A DNA stretch of 64,000 bases, from assembly GCF_030817315.1 (NCBI RefSeq), contig NZ_JAUSZF010000001.1, positions 3,243,001-3,307,000 on the forward strand, written 5' to 3'. Source of the DNA: Sphingomonas faeni (GTDB taxonomy: Bacteria; Pseudomonadota; Alphaproteobacteria; Sphingomonadales; Sphingomonadaceae). This document shows, one piece after another, positions 52,003-60,969 of the stretch. Both the position numbers and the translations under genes were made by a program. The notes under the pieces are model-generated. The model was not told the origin of the DNA and ran no database searches. It saw nothing but the letters and a program-made list of their open reading frames with translations. How positions within the stretch are numbered: position 1 is the stretch's first letter; each line of letters begins with the position of its first letter.

Positions 52003-55000
52003 GTGAGACGTCTCGAGCTGACTGGACCCATCGGTATCTGCCTCGCAATGGCGATACCGGTGGCAGCTAGCGCATCGCCAGAGCGGTCGCAGCGCATAAG
52101 TCTGCCAGCGCAGCCGCTGCGGATTACGTTGCTTGACTTGGCGCGACGCTTCCGTGTTGATCTGGCTTTCTCAAACATGATGATCGGCACGGTACGTGCG
52201 CCAGCAGTCTCCGGAACCTATCGCTTCGAACAGGCTATGGCAGCAGCACTTGCCGGCACCGGATTAACGATGCAACGGGTCGGCGTTGGCAGATATATCG
52301 TGACCGGCGAACGCAGCAAGGCGACTACGACGACGATCGATCCACCGATGCCGGAGATCGTCGTGATCGGGCGAAAGACGCAGAATGTGGACATCCGCCG
52401 TCGTGCCAGCGACATCCAGCCCTATCAGGTAATAACCCGCCGAGACGTACGGAACGCGCACGCCGCGACGATTGAAGAGCTGCTCAGCAAACGCATGTCG
52501 GCCGACCAGCGCGGCGTGTCGTTCTCTCAAGCGCCGGTCGGCGGCCAGGGTACTCCACAGTCGTCGATCAACCTGCGTGGTTTGGGCGGAGATCAGACGT
52601 TGGTTCTGCTCGATGGGCGCCGCCTGCCTCGACTGCCCTCGCTGCAAGTGCGATTCATCCAGTCCGACGTCAACGCGCTGTCCGTAGAATCGATTGAACG
52701 TGCCGAAGTCATTACCTCCACCGCTGGCGGAATCTACGGTCCTGGAGCGATTTCTGGTGTCGTCAATCTCGTGCTTCGGCGCGACTATCGCGGCATAGAG
52801 GTCACCGCTACACGCGGAATAACTCAGCGCGGCGATGCGCCCTATGGTCGGCTCGATGCACGGGTCGGCTTCACGCCGGATCACGGAGCGACGGACGTGA
52901 TGCTGGCGTACAGTGCGTCAGTCAGCGCCGGGCTTAGTGTGGCGGAGCGCGATTACCGTGCTCGAGCGAGCGAACGGCTGTTCGCGCAACCGGCGGGGGC
53001 TTTTTTCGGCAGCGATCTACCGATATCGAACTCGATCAACGTGCTGGGCGCCGCACCCCTCGTGCTCAAACAGGATTACGGCGGAGCCGTGCTCGGTAGC
53101 CGACTGACCACATTGGCGCCAGGCGGCAGCCGAACCCCCACTGTCATCGGGGCCGAACTGCTGAACAACGCCGGTCGTCTCGATTACCTCCCGGCGAGCA
53201 CGGTCGGCGGGGGGCGCCAGTCACTGACCGTTGCGCAGCGGACGACGGCAATTCTAGCCAATGTCCGGCATCGCTTTGGCGGAGTCCAGCTGTATGCCGA
53301 TCTCGTCTATCTGCTCGATCGTGGTCAGGTTGCGTTGGGGGGCTTCTCGCCGACCCTTCGGCTCTCCGCGGATGATCCTCGAAACCCCTTCCTTCAGCCG
53401 ATCGACGTGAGTTTCCCGGTTCCGGCATACGGCACTCATGGTGGTCAGCGCATCGCTACGGCTCGACAAAGCCTCGGTGCGATTATCGACCTGCCCGCAA
53501 CGTGGACAGCCAATTTCGACCTGAGTTTCGGTAGCGCAAAACAGACATTGGCGACCAGCGGCCTCTCCTACAGCGCCACCGGCTACCTCATGCTGACCGG
53601 ATCGTCAGCGCGGGGAACCGTTCAACTTGACCCGTTCGGCGATACCACGGCCTTCCAGGATGCATTAGGTCAACTGGCGGCGCCGGCGACGGGGATGTTC
53701 GAGCAGACCAACCTCTTCAGTGACGCTACGGCACGCTTCGCCGGCCCGGTGGTGACGCTACCCGGGGGAGCGCTCGTTGCCACGATGTTGCTCGAACAAC
53801 GCCGTGAGCGCGTCGGCCCGAGTGTCGACCGTGCCGAACTTTTCAATCGTGTGTATCTTCAACCGCGTCGCGCCTTCGGCGAACGGGTCCGATCGGCTTA
53901 CATCGAATTGCGTGCGCCCATCTTCTCCGAAGATGCGCGGTCGGGACCGTTGCGTGGGCTTGAACTCCAACTGGCGGCAAGACGCGATGATACGCGGGCG
54001 AGCATCGGTGATGATCCGTTCGATAACCCGACGATCGCGTATAGGCGCTTCACGGCTGCAAAGCATGGCGCAATGGTTTTCACCGCCGGGTTCAAGATCA
54101 AGCCGCTACAAGGTTTGACGATGCGGGCGAGCGTTGCCTCCGGGGAAAATGCCCCCCCGATCAGTGCGGTTGCCAACGCTATCGTGTTTGGCGTTGCTAA
54201 CGACCCGAAACGGGGCAGCCAGCTGGTCGGAGCCGATGCGCCGTACGAATTCGTTGTATTTCGCGACGACATCCGTCCCGAACGTGCACAGAGCTTGTCC
54301 GCTGGGTTCATCCTGACGCCCTTTGGTACGCGAGGGCCTTCGTTGTCGTTCGATTACACCCGTATCCGGCGATCACGGGAGGTGAACGGCAGCAATATCG
54401 GCAATGCGTCGTTCTTCCTCACCAACGAAGCGCTTTTTCCCGATCGCGTTACGCGTCTACAGCTCTCACCCGATGATGCCGCCAAGGGATTTACCGGTGG
54501 CATCGTCACCAAGCTGGACGCGAGCTACCTGAGGATCGGCCATACCGAGCTCGATGCGGTCGATGTCAGTATGGCGCTCCCGATCCGAGCCGCGAAAGGT
54601 GATCTTTCTCTGATCGCCTCGGCGAGCTGGCAGCCCCGCTATAGAAGCTTCGTGCTGCCTCAATATCCGATCCTCAACTATGTAAACATGGCTCAGGGAA
54701 TACTCGAATGGCGCGGCAACGTCGGTGCCACGTGGTCTAAAGGGCCGATCACCCTTGGGACGAGTGGGCAATATCATGGTTCGTACAGCGTGAGCCCCGT
54801 AAGCTTCGTTGCAAACGATACCGACAGCCGGCGGCAAGGTGCCAGAACGATCGGGGCCCAGTTCACCATGGATCTGTACACCGCGTACCGGATTGGCTTG
54901 ACGCCGATGGCGCGGCGGCCGCGGACGCTCGATCTCCGCTTCGGCGTGCAGGATCTGCTGGATCGGCCACCGGCAACCGTTGTCGGGTCTCCGGCAGGGT

Positions 55001-55062
55001 ACAGCTATTATTCGGACCCTCGCCGACGTCGCCTGGAACTCACAGCCGCGGTGAATTTGTGA
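52003..55062 (+). CDS. TonB-dependent receptor with STN domain, lone
   Basis: This 1019-residue outer-membrane receptor starts at a GTG preceded by AAGAAGAGA. A signal peptide (to about 'MAIPVAASA') precedes an STN domain (about 30-105, 'ISLPAQPLRITLLDLARRFRVDLAFSNMMIGTVRAPAVSGTYRFEQAMAAALAGTGLTMQRV'). The TonB-box-like region 'EIVVIGRKTQ' and a plug ('SSINLRGLGGDQTLVLLDGRRLP', 'IERAEVITSTAGGIYGPGAISGVVNLVLRRDYRG') follow. The barrel ends 'RRLELTAAVNL'. STN domains normally talk to a FecR protein, but none is adjacent, so its partner must be elsewhere or lost. The barrel is unlike the other receptors here. Ligand unknown. Confidence 0.87.
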   Translation: MRRLELTGPIGICLAMAIPVAASASPERSQRISLPAQPLRITLLDLARRFRVDLAFSNMMIGTVRAPAVSGTYRFEQAMAAALAGTGLTMQRVGVGRYIVTGERSKATTTTIDPPMPEIVVIGRKTQNVDIRRRASDIQPYQVITRRDVRNAHAATIEELLSKRMSADQRGVSFSQAPVGGQGTPQSSINLRGLGGDQTLVLLDGRRLPRLPSLQVRFIQSDVNALSVESIERAEVITSTAGGIYGPGAISGVVNLVLRRDYRGIEVTATRGITQRGDAPYGRLDARVGFTPDHGATDVMLAYSASVSAGLSVAERDYRARASERLFAQPAGAFFGSDLPISNSINVLGAAPLVLKQDYGGAVLGSRLTTLAPGGSRTPTVIGAELLNNAGRLDYLPASTVGGGRQSLTVAQRTTAILANVRHRFGGVQLYADLVYLLDRGQVALGGFSPTLRLSADDPRNPFLQPIDVSFPVPAYGTHGGQRIATARQSLGAIIDLPATWTANFDLSFGSAKQTLATSGLSYSATGYLMLTGSSARGTVQLDPFGDTTAFQDALGQLAAPATGMFEQTNLFSDATARFAGPVVTLPGGALVATMLLEQRRERVGPSVDRAELFNRVYLQPRRAFGERVRSAYIELRAPIFSEDARSGPLRGLELQLAARRDDTRASIGDDPFDNPTIAYRRFTAAKHGAMVFTAGFKIKPLQGLTMRASVASGENAPPISAVANAIVFGVANDPKRGSQLVGADAPYEFVVFRDDIRPERAQSLSAGFILTPFGTRGPSLSFDYTRIRRSREVNGSNIGNASFFLTNEALFPDRVTRLQLSPDDAAKGFTGGIVTKLDASYLRIGHTELDAVDVSMALPIRAAKGDLSLIASASWQPRYRSFVLPQYPILNYVNMAQGILEWRGNVGATWSKGPITLGTSGQYHGSYSVSPVSFVANDTDSRRQGARTIGAQFTMDLYTAYRIGLTPMARRPRTLDLRFGVQDLLDRPPATVVGSPAGYSYYSDPRRRRLELTAAVNL

Positions 55063-55456
55063 CGGTCGCCGCTCATTATCGGGCGCCTACGGCATGGCGA
55101 AGACGGTCGCGACCACGCTACGCGACGCCGGGTTCGCGACCGGCACAATCGTCGCGCGTAACGAGGCGAGGGGCGCGGACACGCACGGCTATTGTTTAAT
55201 TTCGAGGGCCGAAGCGATGGGTACGCTCTTGCTGGTCAATGTACCGACGCTCGGCACGGCGGGACCGGATACTGACGCGCTTGCCTTCGCCGCACCGGTG
55301 ATCGCCGGTGCGATGTCGCGTTTGGCGTCGTTGCGCTACCGGTCAAAACGCCATTTCCGGCCGCAGCGCGAGAGAATGGAAACTTGCTACGGGAGCCGAG
55401 CTCGCGACGTCGCAGGCGTCGGAACAGTTTGTGCTCTACACCGGCATCCGCCCCAA
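55063..55456. other. unassigned stretch, possible gene remnant
   Basis: An ORF beginning at 55094 reads through this stretch and into the antisense of the DedA gene. Its first 90 residues have some protein-like character ('MAKTVATTLRDAGFATGTIVARNEARGADTHGYCLI') but no ribosome binding site and no family I can name. It may be the remnant of a displaced gene. Confidence 0.3.
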
Positions 55457-56077
55457 TCAATCGAATTTGGATGCAGCAGCGGCCTTCGCGCGAGCTTCAA
55501 CCGCACGGGCCCTACGCGCGAGCCGTACGCGCCCATACCGAACTCCACTAATCATCAGCGCCGCGACGACGACCAAGATCGCAACTTCAGCCAGCTTCTG
55601 CTTTGGGATAATGCCGTCCACCATCTCGATCAGTCCGTCCCCAAATACATAGCCAATCGCAGTGAAGCCAACGCCCCACACCAAGGCAGAGATCGCGTTG
55701 AGCACCATGAAGGTGCGAACAGGGACGTGCGAGGTGCCGATCGCGATGGGACTGATCGTGCGCAAGCCGTAGAGAAATCGAAAGCCAAGGATGAACACCG
55801 TCGGATGACGTTCGAGCGTATCAAGCGCCTTGGCGAAGGCGGGTTTCCCAGCGATCTGGCGGACGCGCTTGGTATCGCGGTACCGGCGGCCCGCGAAAAA
55901 GAAGAGTTGATCCGCGGCGAACGATCCCGTCACCGCCGCCGCCGCGCTACCCCATAACGGCAACAAATGCTGGTGCGCCAGCAGGCCACCCGTGACGACG
56001 CTGGTTTCCCCCTCAATCGCCGCGCCGAGAAAGATTGCGGCAAGACCGTATCTGACGATGAAGCTTTCGATCGACAT
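55457..56077 (-). CDS. DedA/VTT-family membrane protein
   Basis: This 206-residue inner-membrane protein belongs to the DedA (SNARE-associated, VTT) family; members are linked to lipid carrier flipping and membrane homeostasis. Family features are 'GLAAIFLGAAIEGETSVVTGGLLAHQHLL' with its conserved Glu, 'DQLFFFAGRRYRD' and 'FILGFRFLYGLRTISPIAIGTSHVPVRTFMVLNAISALVWGVGFTAIGYVFG' with the FRFxxGLR arginines. About five hydrophobic segments are visible. The ATG at 56077 is chosen for its AAGGA; an ATG at 56116 is in frame. The basic C-terminus is typical. No functional link with neighbours is visible. Confidence 0.9.
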   Translation of the reverse strand: MSIESFIVRYGLAAIFLGAAIEGETSVVTGGLLAHQHLLPLWGSAAAAVTGSFAADQLFFFAGRRYRDTKRVRQIAGKPAFAKALDTLERHPTVFILGFRFLYGLRTISPIAIGTSHVPVRTFMVLNAISALVWGVGFTAIGYVFGDGLIEMVDGIIPKQKLAEVAILVVVAALMISGVRYGRVRLARRARAVEARAKAAAASKFD

Positions 56078-56144
56078 CTGCCGTCCTTGCCGTACCGCAC
56101 TGCGTTTAGCCAGCATGGCTATCGGACAATATAATCCATCTCGC

Positions 56145-56420
56145 CTATCGCTGCGCTACGCTAAGCATCCGCAACAGTGGATAGGCCGTTGTGATGTGGA
56201 AATTGGGCTGCACGACGGGCAGGACGTAGTTGCCGCTAGTTAAATCCTGGCCGCCACTGGACGTCGTAAAGGCGACCGTCGCGTCTTCCTTGCTGTGGAT
56301 GGCGACGCGGGGAACGCTTTCGATGAACGTGGACGTGGCGATACGCTTTCGAAGCGCGGCGAAACTCGTCTCCTCGTCCGCCATTGGCGGACGCAGCGGG
56401 GCGTGAGGACCGCCCGTGCT
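56145..56420 (-). pseudogene. truncated DUF1993 remnant
   Basis: The last about 80 residues of a DUF1993 protein are readable. They are 'PPMADEETSFAALRKRIATSTFIESVP', 'KEDATVAFTTSSGGQDLTSGNYVLPVVQPNFHITTAYPLLRM' and the stop. The family's N-terminal half (about 90 residues starting with an 'MYD' motif) is missing; upstream sequence in this frame is unrelated. There is no ribosome binding site, so no functional product is expected. It may mark an old deletion next to the reductase gene. Confidence 0.65.
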
Positions 56421-56622
56421 TACTCGGCGCTTGCCGCTGGTCCACAGCGACATGGGAGTATGGGGGGCGGGCGTCTTCGTCATCAACTGACCTACTGCGC
56501 CGCTGCTACACTTGCGCCCCCACGGCCGGAGGAACGGCAAGCAAGCCGCTCGACGAGTGTTGGCCGTCCCTGGGTCGGTGCAAGCAGAATGGCTGGGAGA
56601 TTCAGGATCATCGAAACGAATA

Positions 56623-58278
56623 TCAGACGGCCAAGCTCTCCAAATAGGCGTGAACCGCCTGCACGACGACCGAACCTTCCCCCACGCCAGCAGCCACCCG
56701 CTTGACGGATCCCGCCCGTACGTCGCCGACGGCGTATATTCCCTGCCTGGCTGTCTGGTAGGGTGAGGCGAGCGGAGTGCCATCATCATCACGACCGGCG
56801 ACGATGAAGCCGTTCTCGTCCAACTGAAGGCAGCCCCTCAGCCAATCGGTGTTCGGCTCCGCGCCGATCATGACGAAGAGGCTGCCCGACGCCACGCTCG
56901 TGACGTCGCCCGTCCGAACGTCGCGCCAGTAAATCGCTTCTAACGTTCGGTCGCCGGCGAGCTGCGTCACTTCGCTGTAGGGATGGACTGTGATCCGTGA
57001 CGACGAAGCGATGCTGCGTATCAGGTAGTTCGACATCGTTGCCGCCAACCCCGCGCCGCGTACGAGAACGTGCACGTGGCTGACATGGCGGGACAGGAAT
57101 ACGGCGGCCTGCCCGGCGGAATTCCCGCCGCCGACGACCACCACTTCGTGACCTTCGCATAGCATCGCTTCCATGGCCGTTGCCGCGTACTGCACGCCGT
57201 GGCCTTCGAAGCGGTCGTAGCCCGGGACCGAGAGCTTCCTGTAACGGGCTCCCGAGGCGACGATGATCGCCGTCGCACGCAGGCTCTGGTTCCCTTCGAG
57301 TCCTATGCGGTAGGGGCGGACGTTGCAGTCGAGTGATGTCGCAGGCCTCGAGATTGCGATCCGAGCGCCGAACTTCTGCGCCTGCACCTGAGCCCGACCC
57401 GCCAGTGCCTGGCCGGATATCCCAGTCGGGAAGCCGAGATAGTTTTCGATCCTGGAACTCGTGCCGGCCTGGCCCCCCGGGGCCAGGCCCTCGATCACGA
57501 CGGTCTTCAGACCCTCCGAAGCGGCGTAGGTCGCTGCGGCCAGACCCGCGGGGCCTGCACCGATTACCGCCACGTCCCAGATCTCATCGGGATCGAAACG
57601 TTCGGTCAGACCGATCGCATCGGCGAATTCGGGTGTGGACGGGTTACGCAGGACGAGTTCCGCCGTGACGATTGCCGGCAGGTCCCGCGGTTCCAGACCG
57701 AACTCGACGACTAGGTCCGATGCCGTAGGATCGGCACGTGTGTCGATCAGCCGTACTGGATAGCCGTTGCGTACTGCAAACCGTTCAAGTCGCACCGTGT
57801 CGGCGTCGTTCGCCGGGCCGATCAACGTGATGCCGGCCCGGTCGTGATGGATGAAGCCCATCCGCCGCAATATGAATGCGCGCATCACGACCTCGCCGAT
57901 GTCGGGTTCCGCTGACATGAAGCCGGTGAAGTCCGCTGCCGCGATCCGGATGACTTCGACTTCGCCAAGCGCTCTCGCCGTGACGAGCAGCGCGCGGGCG
58001 CTGAGATGATCAAGTTCGCCGGTGAACTGGCCGCGTTCGTGCACCGTCAGCAGATGCTCGGCGCCGAGGTCGTCGGACGTGAACACGCCGACTCTACCCG
58101 ACAGGACGACGAAGAAGTCTGCCCGGCGCTCGCCGCGCCTGTACAGGGTCGCCCCCTCGGTAAACGTCTGTTTGGGACCGTAAGGTGCGATCCGCAGGAT
58201 CATCTCGGCATCCAGGACCGGATAGATCTGAGCGGTCCGCGAATAGGGATCGTCCGATGAGCGTCGCGGGTCGATCAT
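56623..58278 (-). CDS. cNMP-binding domain fused to thioredoxin-reductase-like flavoprotein
   Basis: This is a 551-residue fusion. The N-terminal cyclic-nucleotide-binding-like domain (about 20-135, 'FTEGATLYRRGERRADFFVVLSGRVGVF') has the beta-roll pattern, but I could not identify a firm phosphate-binding Arg. A small thioredoxin-fold-like segment without a CxxC pair lies at about 140-215. The FAD/NAD(P)H region (about 235-550) resembles TrxB, with 'VAVIGAGPAGLAAATYAASEGLKTVVIE', 'GGQAGTSSRIENYLGFP', 'VVVVGGGNSAGQAAVFLSRH' and 'GIYAVGDVRAGSVKRVAAGVGEGSVVVQAVHAYL'. The place of the redox CxxC is 'VQYAATAMEAM', so no active-site disulfide exists. Start 58278 has AAGGAG 6 nt upstream. Role unknown; regulated NAD(P)H oxidation is one guess. 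Confidence 0.85.
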   Translation of the reverse strand: MIDPRRSSDDPYSRTAQIYPVLDAEMILRIAPYGPKQTFTEGATLYRRGERRADFFVVLSGRVGVFTSDDLGAEHLLTVHERGQFTGELDHLSARALLVTARALGEVEVIRIAAADFTGFMSAEPDIGEVVMRAFILRRMGFIHHDRAGITLIGPANDADTVRLERFAVRNGYPVRLIDTRADPTASDLVVEFGLEPRDLPAIVTAELVLRNPSTPEFADAIGLTERFDPDEIWDVAVIGAGPAGLAAATYAASEGLKTVVIEGLAPGGQAGTSSRIENYLGFPTGISGQALAGRAQVQAQKFGARIAISRPATSLDCNVRPYRIGLEGNQSLRATAIIVASGARYRKLSVPGYDRFEGHGVQYAATAMEAMLCEGHEVVVVGGGNSAGQAAVFLSRHVSHVHVLVRGAGLAATMSNYLIRSIASSSRITVHPYSEVTQLAGDRTLEAIYWRDVRTGDVTSVASGSLFVMIGAEPNTDWLRGCLQLDENGFIVAGRDDDGTPLASPYQTARQGIYAVGDVRAGSVKRVAAGVGEGSVVVQAVHAYLESLAV

Positions 58279-58465
58279 GTCATGCTCCTTTTTTTTCGCG
58301 TCCGTTCTCGATCGACCAAGACGCCGCCGATCATCCTCCGCGTGATGTCCGATGTGACGGCGGCCTCACCGCCGGCGCGATCGACTGCCGGTTCCTCGCG
58401 CCCGGCTCGTTGACCGCATCCCTCTCGACCATACACGCGGTGACCCGGCGTTATGACGGGTCGAC

Positions 58466-60139
58466 CTAAACCAGGCTGCCGTCGTAAACCATTTCGAAAA
58501 GCGCGGCGTTCTTCGAATAATCGACGTTCACGCCGATGAGTACGGGCCCGTCCGTTTCGAAGGCCTTGCGCAGGACGGGTGCGATGTCGTCCGCTCCCTT
58601 GACCTGGAAACCGGTCGCGCCGAACGCCTCGGCGTACTTGACGATGTTGACAGGTCCGAGGTCGGTCCCGGAATGCCGCCCGTATTTGAGCTCCTCCTGC
58701 GCTGCCACCATGTTGTAGCTTCCGTCGATCCAGACCATGTGGACAAGGTTGAGTTTCAGCCGGACTGCAGTCTCGAGCTCCATGCCCGAGAAGAGGAATC
58801 CGCCGTCGCCCGATACCGAAAGCACTTTCTCCGCCGGTCGCACGATGCAAGCGGCGATGCCCCATGGGAGCGCGACGCCCAGCGTCTGCTGACCGTTGGA
58901 GATCAGCACCTGTCGGGCCCGAAAACTGGTGAGGTAGCGTGACAGATACAGACTGAACGAGCCCATGTCGGAGCACAGTGTCACGTCCGGAGTGAGGACC
59001 TTCTGAAGTTCGGCGATGATCCGAAGAGGATGAACCGGGCTGCCGCCCTGCGCTGCCGCCTCCGTGATCAGCCTCGTCCGGTCTTCGGCGATATGCCTCA
59101 ACAGACCGGAGCTCTGGACGGACAACCCCTTGCGTACGATGAGGCGGCTAAGACGTTCGATATTCGCTTCGATGCTACCAAGGATCTCTACCGACGGATT
59201 GTAATCGTTCTCGATCATGGCGGGAACGACGTCGATATGAACGATGGGGCGCTCGGAGCCGCTGTTCCAGATGGATGGCCAGTACTCCACCGCGTCGTAT
59301 CCCACGGTGATCACGACGTCCGCGGATTCGAGCAGCTTGTCCGCGGGCTGGTTGGCGATCTGTCCCACGCGACCGCCGAACGCTTCGAACTCGCGCTCGG
59401 ACAGGGCGCCTGCCGCCTGGAACGTACCGACCACCGGCAGGACGGTCTTCGCCAGAAGGGCCCGGATCGCCTGAGCGACTCTGGGTTTGCTGGCCATCAA
59501 CCCGAGAAGCACGACCGGGTTCGTCGCGTCGTTTATGAGCCGGGCGGCTTCCGCCAGCGCGACGTCCGGACCTGCGCCCTGCTCGATGACGGAACGCAGG
59601 CGTATAGGCGAACAGGCGGCGGGGCCGTTCATGATGTCAATCGGCAAGCCAACGAACGCCGAGCCGGGACGCCCGCTCTCGGCCGCTCGAAACGCCGCGG
59701 ACAGTATTTCCGCGGTTGCCGCAGGGGAATCGACTTCGGCAGCGAACTTGGTGACTGGCCGACATACGTCAACGGAGTCCAGCGACTGGTGGAGCAGTTT
59801 CAGTCGGTCGGCGACCGCGACCGATCCGCCGAGCGCGACCATCGGATCTCCCTCCGAGTGCGCGGTCGCCAGGCCGGTGACCAGGTTGGATACTCCGGGG
59901 CCCGAGGTGGCGATCGCAACACCGGCCTTCCCCGTCATCCTGCCGATGCCGCCTGCAATGAAGGCGGCGTTCTGCTCGTGCCGGCAGACGACGGTCTGGA
60001 TCGACGAATCGACTAGCCGATCGAATACCCTGTCGATCTTCGCGCCCGGGACGCCGAAGACGTGGGTGGTCCCACGCTGTTCCAGGGTTTCTACTACGAC
60101 GTCTGCACCGTTTCGCTGTTGCGGGGAGGCATTGGTCAT
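58466..60139 (-). CDS. alsS: catabolic acetolactate synthase (AlsS)
   Basis: This thiamine-diphosphate enzyme of about 557 residues joins two pyruvates to 2-acetolactate. The catalytic Glu lies in 'VVCRHEQNAAFIAGGIGRMTGKAGVAIATSGPGVSNLVTGLATA'. The cofactor site is the GDG...N motif 'SGDGGFLFSGMELETAVRLKLNLVHMVWIDGSYNM'. The sequence is of the FAD-independent catabolic type and the gene follows an acetolactate decarboxylase by about 36 nt, which points to acetoin formation rather than branched-chain amino-acid synthesis. No regulatory small subunit is adjacent. I chose the ATG at 60139; a TTG at 60151 is in frame. Such operons dispose of pyruvate and acid under low oxygen or excess sugar. Confidence 0.9.
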   Translation of the reverse strand: MTNASPQQRNGADVVVETLEQRGTTHVFGVPGAKIDRVFDRLVDSSIQTVVCRHEQNAAFIAGGIGRMTGKAGVAIATSGPGVSNLVTGLATAHSEGDPMVALGGSVAVADRLKLLHQSLDSVDVCRPVTKFAAEVDSPAATAEILSAAFRAAESGRPGSAFVGLPIDIMNGPAACSPIRLRSVIEQGAGPDVALAEAARLINDATNPVVLLGLMASKPRVAQAIRALLAKTVLPVVGTFQAAGALSEREFEAFGGRVGQIANQPADKLLESADVVITVGYDAVEYWPSIWNSGSERPIVHIDVVPAMIENDYNPSVEILGSIEANIERLSRLIVRKGLSVQSSGLLRHIAEDRTRLITEAAAQGGSPVHPLRIIAELQKVLTPDVTLCSDMGSFSLYLSRYLTSFRARQVLISNGQQTLGVALPWGIAACIVRPAEKVLSVSGDGGFLFSGMELETAVRLKLNLVHMVWIDGSYNMVAAQEELKYGRHSGTDLGPVNIVKYAEAFGATGFQVKGADDIAPVLRKAFETDGPVLIGVNVDYSKNAALFEMVYDGSLV

Positions 60140-60175
60140 CGGGGTATCCAATCGTTTGAGATGGGAGAGCGCCGG

Positions 60176-60955
60176 TCATCCTTCGGCGGCGGAGATCTTC
60201 GTGGAAAGATCCGGATCGTTCAGTGCGGCTTTTTCGAATGCCGCCGTGTGCGGCAGTTCGACATGGAGCGAGTACACGGGACAGAGCTCCGCCGTGGCGC
60301 TGTCGACCACGAAGTCGAGCACGTGGCCACCGGACGTCCGGTCGGCGTTGAGGAAATGCAGATGATAGCCCGGCACCCCCAGAGTGCCGGCATAGGCAGG
60401 GGTCCGAAATCCGGCGAGGGTTCCTTCGATGTTCTCGAAGACGGTCTCCTTCTCACCTTTCGCCGCATCCTGCAGCGGAGGATAGGGGCGGTGCTGATTC
60501 CGCACGGTACGGGTGACGACCCGTTTGAAAATGCCGTCGAGCCGAATCGCCGTGAAGATGTTCTGTTCGCTCTTCGCCGTCAGGGCCTCGACAACCTCGT
60601 TCTTGGCAGATCCCGCCAAGTGCAAGCTGAGCGCCGGCCTGAAGAAAGTGACTACGGCGAACGGTGTTCGCTGATCGTCGGTTACGATTCTTGCGCTACC
60701 GTCGGAGCGAAGCTGATAGAACACGCCGTCGAAGCCGATCATCTCTCCGTCGAGGGCGTTGAACGTGCCCAAACCGAAATCGCCATGCCGATGGAGTTCT
60801 CCGTAGGTCATGTCTCCATCGTAGACACCCTCAACCAGCGCAGACATCAAAGAGGTCTGGTATAGTACGCCGGCTGCTGGCGTGTTCGCGCGTCCCGACG
60901 CGATACTTGCCTGCGGCAGTATCGCGAGCACGCTGTCGAAAGGCTGATCCGTCAT
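60176..60955 (-). CDS. budA: acetolactate decarboxylase (BudA/AlsD)
   Basis: This 259-residue enzyme converts 2-acetolactate to acetoin. The zinc ligands are readable in 'GYHLHFLNADRTSGGHVLDF' (two His in HLH and one in GGH). The N-terminal half shows the family pattern 'YQTSLMSALVEGVYDGDMTYGELHRHGDFGLGTFNALDGEMIGFDGVFYQLRSDGSAR' and 'TPFAVVTFF'. Length is normal. The gene lies 14 nt downstream of an isochorismatase-like gene and just upstream of alsS, so the three are probably one leftward operon. Acetoin production fits overflow from the sugar catabolism encoded nearby, though that link is inference. Confidence 0.93.
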   Translation of the reverse strand: MTDQPFDSVLAILPQASIASGRANTPAAGVLYQTSLMSALVEGVYDGDMTYGELHRHGDFGLGTFNALDGEMIGFDGVFYQLRSDGSARIVTDDQRTPFAVVTFFRPALSLHLAGSAKNEVVEALTAKSEQNIFTAIRLDGIFKRVVTRTVRNQHRPYPPLQDAAKGEKETVFENIEGTLAGFRTPAYAGTLGVPGYHLHFLNADRTSGGHVLDFVVDSATAELCPVYSLHVELPHTAAFEKAALNDPDLSTKISAAEG

Positions 60956-60969
60956 TCCGGTTCTCCTGC

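Noticed and set aside
55094..55440. Possible lactate/malate-dehydrogenase-like remnant ('ARGADTHG')
   Set aside because: The resemblance is limited to a few residues, with no second motif. Too weak to annotate.
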